From the NCBI GenBank assembly GCA_002254745.1, contig NJED01000014.1, positions 1 to 28,328 on the forward strand: a stretch of DNA of 28,328 nucleotides, written 5' to 3'. This document shows positions 24,044 through 28,328 of the stretch, piece after piece. Made by a program: the position numbers and the translations under genes. The notes beneath the pieces were generated by a model. The model was not told the DNA's origin, made no database searches, and saw nothing but the letters and a program-made list of their open reading frames with translations. Every line of letters starts with the position of its first letter. Position 1 is the stretch's first letter. Source of the stretch: Desulfurococcales archaeon ex4484_217_1 (lineage in GTDB: Archaea; Thermoproteota; Thermoprotei_A; EX4484-217-1).

Positions 24044-24574
24044 ATGAAAATCTATGTGCTGAGAATAGGTCATAGGCCTGAAAGAGACAAGAGGATAACG
24101 ACCCATGTAGGATTAGTTGCAAGAGCATTCGGAGCTAACGGGTTTGTCTTAGGAGATATAAATGATGAAGGTGTGATCGAAAGCCTAAATAAAGTTCTGA
24201 AAAAATGGGGGGGATCAATGGAAATAATTTCTGGGGTAAACTCCATTAAATTTATAAAAGAGTGGAAAAGAAGTAATGGAGAAGTTGTCCATTTAACGAT
24301 GTATGGTTTACCTATAGATTATATAATAGATAAAATAAAGAGATCAAGGAAAAATAAGCTAATAGTAGTAGGAGCTGAAAAAGTACCTCCTGAATATTAT
24401 AGGTTAGCAGATTACAATGTATCTGTGGGAAACCAGCCTCATTCTGAGGTTTCGGCTCTAGCTATATTTCTTGATAGACTATTTGAAGGAAAAGAATTAT
24501 ACAAACGACATCCAAAATCAAAGATAGAAATAGTACCTCAAGAACGCGGGAAAAAAGTGGTGCTAAAACAGTGA
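24044..24574 (+). CDS. trm56: tRNA (cytidine(56)-2'-O)-methyltransferase Trm56
   Basis: SPOUT-class, SAM-dependent enzyme that 2'-O-methylates C56 in the tRNA T-loop. Seen: [31 protein letters not shown] at the N-terminus, [51 protein letters not shown], which carry the SAM-binding knot. ATG 24044 fits the family start. The frame also opens at TTG 24029, immediately after the hflX stop. It is about 176 aa and complete. Its last codons overlap the TFE start (GTG 24571). Confidence 0.94.
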   Translation: MKIYVLRIGHRPERDKRITTHVGLVARAFGANGFVLGDINDEGVIESLNKVLKKWGGSMEIISGVNSIKFIKEWKRSNGEVVHLTMYGLPIDYIIDKIKRSRKNKLIVVGAEKVPPEYYRLADYNVSVGNQPHSEVSALAIFLDRLFEGKELYKRHPKSKIEIVPQERGKKVVLKQ

Positions 24575-25080
24575 GACAGAGGAGGAACAGTATAGTGGAG
24601 TTCGTAAGGTTAATGCTGGGAGATGATGCGGCAAGAATATTTGAAGAGTTATACAAGTCAGAAGGCGAAGTTAACGATGAGGACATAGCTAGAAAGCTTG
24701 GCTTAAAACTTAACGAAGTGAGAAAGCAATTATATTTTCTTTCCGAACAAGGACTTGTATCTTATAGAAGAACACGAGGAAGAAACGGAGAGTGGTATAC
24801 ATACTATTGGAGAGTCGATAAAAATAGGTTACTGGGGATAATAAAGACGAGAAAGCAGATAACACTGATGAAGCTTAAGGAACGATTAAACTTCGAGGAA
24901 AGCCATACATTTTATCTATGTTTAAATTGCAATATCAGGTTCACCTTCGAGGAAGCACTTGAAAACGCTTTCAAATGTCCTAGATGCGGTTCATCTCTTG
25001 AATATTTTGACAACAGAGAAATAGTGGAGTTTCTCAGAGAGAAAATAGCAGAGCTAGAAAAGAAGTTAAAGGAGAGCTGA
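24571..25080 (+). CDS. tfe: Transcription factor E, alpha subunit
   Basis: TFE-alpha aids promoter opening by RNA polymerase. The N-terminal winged helix is [37 protein letters not shown] (about 31-66) with a YTYYWRVD wing, and the C-terminal zinc ribbon is [27 protein letters not shown] (about 117-143). It ends in a helical tail. It is 169 aa and complete. The GTG at 24571 overlaps the Trm56 stop as GTGA, which couples their translation. Confidence 0.95.
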   Translation: MRQRRNSIVEFVRLMLGDDAARIFEELYKSEGEVNDEDIARKLGLKLNEVRKQLYFLSEQGLVSYRRTRGRNGEWYTYYWRVDKNRLLGIIKTRKQITLMKLKERLNFEESHTFYLCLNCNIRFTFEEALENAFKCPRCGSSLEYFDNREIVEFLREKIAELEKKLKES

Positions 25081-25089
25081 AAAGATAGC

Positions 25090-25746
25090 ATGACTCGATA
25101 CAACGTAATAGACTTATTTTGCGGCGCCGGAGGGTTTTCTAAGGGGTTTTATGATTTAGGTTTTAACATAGTCCTAGGTTTAGATAATTTCGAACCTGTG
25201 GCAAGAACATTTAAGTTCAATTTTTCAAACTCCATAGTTATATGCGAGGATATAAGAAACGTATATTCAGATGAAATACTGACCTATTTAAAAGGAAAAG
25301 TACCGCATATAATAATAGGAAGTCCTCCTTGCGAACCTTTTACTGCGGCAAACCCGAATAGAAAAGAGAGCCCTCTAGATAGATTATACGTTGATCTGCA
25401 AGGACAATTAACTTTAGAATTCATACGCATAGTAAAGCAGCTAAAACCTGAAATATTCATCATGGAGAATGTACCTCAAATAATGGAAAATGGTTTAAAG
25501 AAAGCTCTAATCCGTGAATTTAAAGATGCAGGCTACAATAGAGTATTCTTTAATATTTTAAGAGCTGAAGATTATGGAACACCTTCACATAGAATAGAAC
25601 AGGCTAGATTAATGGGATACCCTGATAACTTTGTGTTTTTAGGAGGTAGAGATGTCCAATATAACCAGGTTGGAGAGTCTGTGCCCGTACCTTTATCTAG
25701 ATCCATTGCTGAGGTAGTTTTAGAATATCTTACGAGCAGAAATTAG
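25090..25746 (+). CDS. C5-cytosine DNA methyltransferase, shortened, lacking the target-recognition region
   Basis: SAM-dependent cytosine-5 methyltransferase. Motif I DLFCGAGGFSKGF (about 8-20), motif IV GSPPCEPFTAA with the catalytic Cys, motif VI MENVPQ, the start of motif VIII (EDYGTPSHR), then a jump to the motif IX/X end IEQARLMGYPDNFVFLGG and VGESVPVPLSRSIAEVV. The rest of VIII, the target-recognition domain and much of IX (roughly 80-100 residues) are missing at about 25583, in frame. At 218 aa it is far shorter than the usual 300-plus. No restriction endonuclease is adjacent. It is either a shortened copy or an assembly join. It follows TFE by 9 nt. Confidence 0.85.
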   Translation: MTRYNVIDLFCGAGGFSKGFYDLGFNIVLGLDNFEPVARTFKFNFSNSIVICEDIRNVYSDEILTYLKGKVPHIIIGSPPCEPFTAANPNRKESPLDRLYVDLQGQLTLEFIRIVKQLKPEIFIMENVPQIMENGLKKALIREFKDAGYNRVFFNILRAEDYGTPSHRIEQARLMGYPDNFVFLGGRDVQYNQVGESVPVPLSRSIAEVVLEYLTSRN

Positions 25747-25756
25747 GTGCTTTACA

Positions 25757-26224
25757 ATGTTAGCTATAATGGTACACAACATAAGCAGTGCACAACGCTT
25801 AATAGAGATAGCTAAACTTATCTTTAATTATACAACCCAACTCGAAGTTCAAACGCTAATTCTATCGAAAGTTACGGGATCTGCAGCACAAAGCGGAATA
25901 CCTGAAGTAAGTAAATTAGCCTATAAACATAACAGATCAGTACTTATAGTAAACGAGATTAAAGAAGCAGTAGAATTAATTAAACCAGAGAAAGTTTTCA
26001 TAGTCACCACAGCTGTTAAATCTACTGTCAAAATAGACGAAGTAGCAAGCCTTGCAAAGCGCAGCAGAATATTACTTATATTCCCTGGTACAGAAGAGGC
26101 TTTTCCAAAACACGATTTAACACTGGGTATACCATTCAACATAGAGGGGATTAGTGAGAAAATAGGTGTAGTACCCTACATATCCATTACGTTACATGAA
26201 ATAATTAAGCAACTTAATAGATAA
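25757..26224 (+). CDS. Archaeal SpoU/'RecB-family nuclease'-labelled conserved protein
   Basis: 155 aa, alpha/beta. It resembles the archaeal family annotated either as RecB-family nuclease or SpoU-like (COG4080 as I remember it). The hallmarks are MVHNISSAQRLIEIAKLI near the N-terminus, SKVTGSAAQSGIPEVSKLAYK, and LTLGIPFNIEGISEKIGVVPYISITLHEII. I see no clear nuclease motif, and a SPOUT-like fold is the better guess. ATG 25757 follows AGGTG with 7-8 nt spacing. It is the last gene of the mbf1-to-here operon. Function unknown. Confidence 0.55.
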   Translation: MLAIMVHNISSAQRLIEIAKLIFNYTTQLEVQTLILSKVTGSAAQSGIPEVSKLAYKHNRSVLIVNEIKEAVELIKPEKVFIVTTAVKSTVKIDEVASLAKRSRILLIFPGTEEAFPKHDLTLGIPFNIEGISEKIGVVPYISITLHEIIKQLNR

Positions 26225-26257
26225 TATTTTAAGAGAAGACGTACCACAAGCATTATC

Positions 26258-26335
26258 GGGCCCGTCGTCTAGCCCGGTTAGGACGCCGCCCTCACGAGGC
26301 GGAGGTCCGGGGTTCAAATCCCCGCGGGCCCACCA
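26258..26335 (+). tRNA. tRNA-Val (anticodon CAC)
   Basis: Acceptor GGGCCCG (26258-26264) pairs with CGGGCCC (26325-26331). Anticodon stem CCGCC/GGCGG encloses CTCACGA, so the anticodon is CAC (26293-26295), reading GTG. T-arm CGGGG/CCCCG with TTCAAAT, discriminator A26332, and CCA encoded at 26333-26335. A TATA-like AATATTTTA (26223-26231) lies about 30 nt upstream. I see no intron. Confidence 0.97.
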
Positions 26336-26410
26336 TCAAAAACCATTTTCACAATGCAGTTATAATTTCTCAAATATACCATGTGCCACTTTAGTAACAT
26401 GGGGTTAAAT

Positions 26411-27430
26411 ATGTGGAAACCAGTACCTGTAGAGAAAGCTATAGGTAAGAAACTATTGCACGATATTACGTTGATTACTGAAAAGACCAAAGGAGCTATT
26501 TTCAGAAGGGGGCATATAATAAAACCTGAGGATGTTGAGTTACTGAAAAATGCAGGACATTACTATGTTTTTGTTGAAGAGTCTGTAAAGGAAGATGTTA
26601 TCTTAGAGGAAGAGGCAGTAGAGGATTTTGCAAAATACATTTCGGGACCCAATACTTACATTAAGAAAGTTGAAGAAGGTAAGGCGATGATTTTCGCTGA
26701 ACGTAAAGGCTTACTTAAGGTTAGCTACGAAGGTCTCTTAACTGTTAACAGCTCAGGCACATTCATCGTAGTTACACGACAAGATAATATAGGTGTGAGC
26801 AAGGGCGAATTAATTGCCGTAGTGGATTTAGTGCCATTAGCTATAAGAAAAGACGAAATGAAAGAAATGAAAGTTAAAATAAAAAAATACCTCCCTCTAG
26901 TATATGTAAAACCTTTTAAGAGAAAAAAAGTTGGCCTCATAGTTACCGGAACCGAAATATATGAGGGAAGAATTAAAGATTTAGCATCAGACAAAGTAAG
27001 AGAGAAAGTAGAAAAATATGGTGGAGCAGTATGCGAAACAATAACACTTCCCGATGATGAAGAGCTTATAAAAAGCAAGATTCTGGAATACATAGCAAAA
27101 TATGATATCGTCATCTTAACAGGAGGTATGAGTGTAGATCCAACAGATAAAACAGCAAAAGCAATAGCCTTGACGGGTGCTAAAATAGTAGCATACGGTA
27201 TACCTGTGAAACCTACAACAATGACAATGATAGCGTATTTGAATTCAAAACCCATAATAGGAGTATCTTCAGGTATAATATATTTCAAAGAGAAGAACGT
27301 ACTTGATATTCTGTTGCCTAAGATTATGGCAGACGAATACTGGGCCAAAGAAGATATTGCAAAACTGGGTTATGGAGGAATAATGCCAATATACCTAGTG
27401 AAGAAAATAAGCAAGCAAAAACACCAGTAA
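26411..27430 (+). CDS. MoeA-like molybdopterin-binding protein
   Basis: Resembles archaeal molybdenum-cofactor MoeA/MoCF_biosynth-domain proteins. Seen: N-terminal PVEKAIGKKLLHDIT, FRRGHIIKPEDVELLKNAGHYYVFV, a beta-rich middle, then the MoCF domain KVGLIVTGTEIYEG, DIVILTGGMSVDPTDKT, YGIPVKPTTMTMIAYLN and IGVSSGIIYF. The proline-glycine loop usually read as 'GLPG' is GVSSG, so cofactor binding may differ. I chose ATG 26411 because GGGGT is 5 nt upstream; the frame opens upstream at 26381. It is complete at 340 aa. No molybdoenzyme is nearby. Confidence 0.8.
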   Translation: MWKPVPVEKAIGKKLLHDITLITEKTKGAIFRRGHIIKPEDVELLKNAGHYYVFVEESVKEDVILEEEAVEDFAKYISGPNTYIKKVEEGKAMIFAERKGLLKVSYEGLLTVNSSGTFIVVTRQDNIGVSKGELIAVVDLVPLAIRKDEMKEMKVKIKKYLPLVYVKPFKRKKVGLIVTGTEIYEGRIKDLASDKVREKVEKYGGAVCETITLPDDEELIKSKILEYIAKYDIVILTGGMSVDPTDKTAKAIALTGAKIVAYGIPVKPTTMTMIAYLNSKPIIGVSSGIIYFKEKNVLDILLPKIMADEYWAKEDIAKLGYGGIMPIYLVKKISKQKHQ

Positions 27431-27690
27431 CAATATCTATGTAGAAGTAAAAATCCACACGAAGTAAAATAAAATAAGGGGAAGTGAACCCGAAGAGGAT
27501 GATGAGCCAACACCTAGTCAGAGTGCAGATGAAGAGTTCCCTGCTGGCTGATCAATTATTACCAAATCAAAAAGGTTTATTTTTGGATTAACGAATAAAA
27601 GGTAATACTTATAGATTATATAATGAGTAAAGGAAAATATTAGAAAGAAAACCTTTTTATAGGTTAACTACACTTTTTGAAACTAAGTGC
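27431..27690. other. Intergenic region before the recombinase
   Basis: A 260-bp AT-rich gap. It contains the C/D-like RNA candidate (27499-27551) and a TATA-like CTTTTTATA (27652-27661) with a flanking dyad AACCT...AGGTT (27649-27665). No other ORF or RNA is seen. Confidence 0.5.
27499..27551 (+). ncRNA. Second, weaker C/D box sRNA candidate
   Basis: Box C ATGATGA (27499-27505), a C'-like AGATGAA (27527-27533) and box D CTGA (27548-27551) span 53 nt in an intergenic gap. Spacers of about 11 and 14 nt have guide-like lengths. I find no convincing terminal stem, and D' (GTCA) is poor. Confidence 0.3.
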
Positions 27691-28290
27691 GTGCACATAT
27701 TGAGCTATCCTAAACCCGTAATCGCGTATTTAAGAACTATACCTATTGTAGACAAGGTTTCTATAGAAAAACAACTTCAGCATATTGAGGAATGGGCTAA
27801 AGAACATGGCGTAAATATTGATAGAAAGATGGTAGAATTAGAGGAGTATAAGGCTGAGTCCAAAAGACCTCATTTTAGAAGTCTATGGGACAATGTCAAG
27901 AAAAAACGCGTAGGGACAATAGTCGTGTTTGATTTAAGCAGACTAAGTAGAAAACCAGCTATATTGGTAGAGTTTCTTTACGATTGCTTAGTAAACAACA
28001 TATTAATAGTCTCAATAAGTGAGAAGTGGTTTGAAGAAGCGCAAAAAGATATTAGATGTAAGAATACGTTATTGCTGATGATCAAAAAACTAAATATGGC
28101 TGCAGCTAAAGCAAAAGGGAAGCTTATCGGCAGACCGAGGAAGAAAATATCACCTGAAGAAGTATTTAAACTTATTAAGAAAGGATATTCTATGGCCTGG
28201 ATTGCTAGGAAATATAATGTTTCTGTGTCGACAGTAAAGAGAAGACTTAGAGAATATGAAAAAGAACATGGCGCCGGGGGCGGGATTTGA
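27691..28290 (+). CDS. Resolvase/invertase-type serine recombinase without its catalytic serine
   Basis: Hin/resolvase-like protein, 199 aa. The catalytic-domain fold is visible: VIAYLRT at the start, SIEKQLQHIEEWAKEHG, KRPHFRSLWDN (family Arg), and VVFDLSRLSRKP (Asp and two Arg), followed by AKGKLIGRPRKK and an HTH (MAWIARKYNVSVSTVKRRL). In the family YxRVS motif the Ser is replaced (YLRTIP: Arg kept, Ile at the Ser position). The long E-helix segment (ELERxLIxER) is also missing before AAAKAKGK. It should be inactive for strand cleavage but could still bind DNA. GTG 27691 or TTG 27700 may be the start. The last 22 nt lie inside tRNA-Ser. Confidence 0.8.
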   Translation: MHILSYPKPVIAYLRTIPIVDKVSIEKQLQHIEEWAKEHGVNIDRKMVELEEYKAESKRPHFRSLWDNVKKKRVGTIVVFDLSRLSRKPAILVEFLYDCLVNNILIVSISEKWFEEAQKDIRCKNTLLLMIKKLNMAAAKAKGKLIGRPRKKISPEEVFKLIKKGYSMAWIARKYNVSVSTVKRRLREYEKEHGAGGGI

Positions 28291-28328
28291 ACCCGCGCGG
28301 GGATACCCCCACCGGCTTAGCAGGCCGG
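28269..28328 (-). tRNA. tRNA-Ser (anticodon GCT), 3' part; 5' end outside window
   Basis: Read on minus: anticodon stem CCGGC/GCCGG encloses CTGCTAA, anticodon GCT (complement at 28319-28321), reading AGY serine. A long class-II variable arm GGGG...CCCC follows, then T-arm GCGGG/CCCGC with TTCAAAT, acceptor 3' strand, discriminator G (28272) and CCA (28269-28271). The D-arm and 5' acceptor strand lie beyond 28328. Confidence 0.95.

Noticed and set aside
25090..25746. Restriction-modification system
   Set aside because: No endonuclease or specificity gene is adjacent, and the surrounding operon is information-processing.
26725..27348. 207-aa minus-strand ORF opposite the MoeA-like gene
   Set aside because: It mirrors conserved coding sequence on plus; no independent signals.

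Overview
The window is chromosomal DNA from an archaeon, most likely a member of the Thermoproteota (crenarchaeal-type). Evidence: an AT-rich genome with GTG and TTG starts beside ATG; archaeal TATA/BRE promoters; an archaeal information-processing gene set (eS17, thermosome, ABCE1, TFE, MBF1, Trm56, Cgi121, archaeosine TGT, an Rpo8-like RNAP subunit, SmAP3-like Lsm, PAN); archaeal FBP aldolase/phosphatase; a CedB-like membrane HerA ATPase; and three tRNA genes that encode their own CCA.

Layout. 1-500: a gene-poor edge with a 28-bp tandem repeat. 501-2472: argS followed by tRNA-Arg(CCG). 2589-7464: a BMP/nucleoside-type ABC transporter, with the ATPase and substrate-binding protein on minus and a fused double permease divergent on plus, around a perfect palindrome. 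7491-11078 (minus): triosephosphate isomerase, FBP aldolase/phosphatase (together the triose to F6P arm of gluconeogenesis) and ABCE1 in two reading frames. 11159-13107: a candidate C/D box sRNA (plus), a TFS-like zinc ribbon, a 26-residue Glu/Trp microprotein, KEOPS Cgi121, a phosphoribosyltransferase and eS17. 13256-15472 (plus): thermosome and an AK6-type kinase. 15469-17542 (minus): HerA/CedB-like ATPase and an Rpo8-like protein. 17603-19690 (plus): Lsm and arcTGT. 19649-22061 (minus): PAN, a PUA protein and a PAC2 chaperone. 22204-26224 (plus): a tight operon of MBF1, HflX, Trm56, TFE, a C5-methyltransferase and a SpoU/RecB-labelled protein. Then tRNA-Val(CAC), a MoeA-like protein, a second C/D-like candidate, and a serine recombinase whose 3' end runs into the 3' end of tRNA-Ser(GCT).

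The most striking property is that at least nine genes look cleanly shortened at one internal point: argS, the substrate-binding protein, the permease fusion joint, FBPA/P, ABCE1, the phosphoribosyltransferase, the thermosome (twice), the C5-methyltransferase and possibly the recombinase. Homologous sequence is intact on both sides of each join, and estimated losses are about 14 to 250 bp. Several of these genes are essential and show no other decay, so I think scaffold joins with gaps removed are the likeliest cause. This should be tested before any of them is called a pseudogene or a new variant. The most interesting candidates that do not depend on that question are the Glu/Trp microprotein beside the zinc ribbon, the argS/tRNA-Arg overlap, palindromes abutting TATA boxes, a possible AUU-initiated leaderless Rpo8 mRNA, and the serine recombinase that lacks its catalytic serine at tRNA-Ser.
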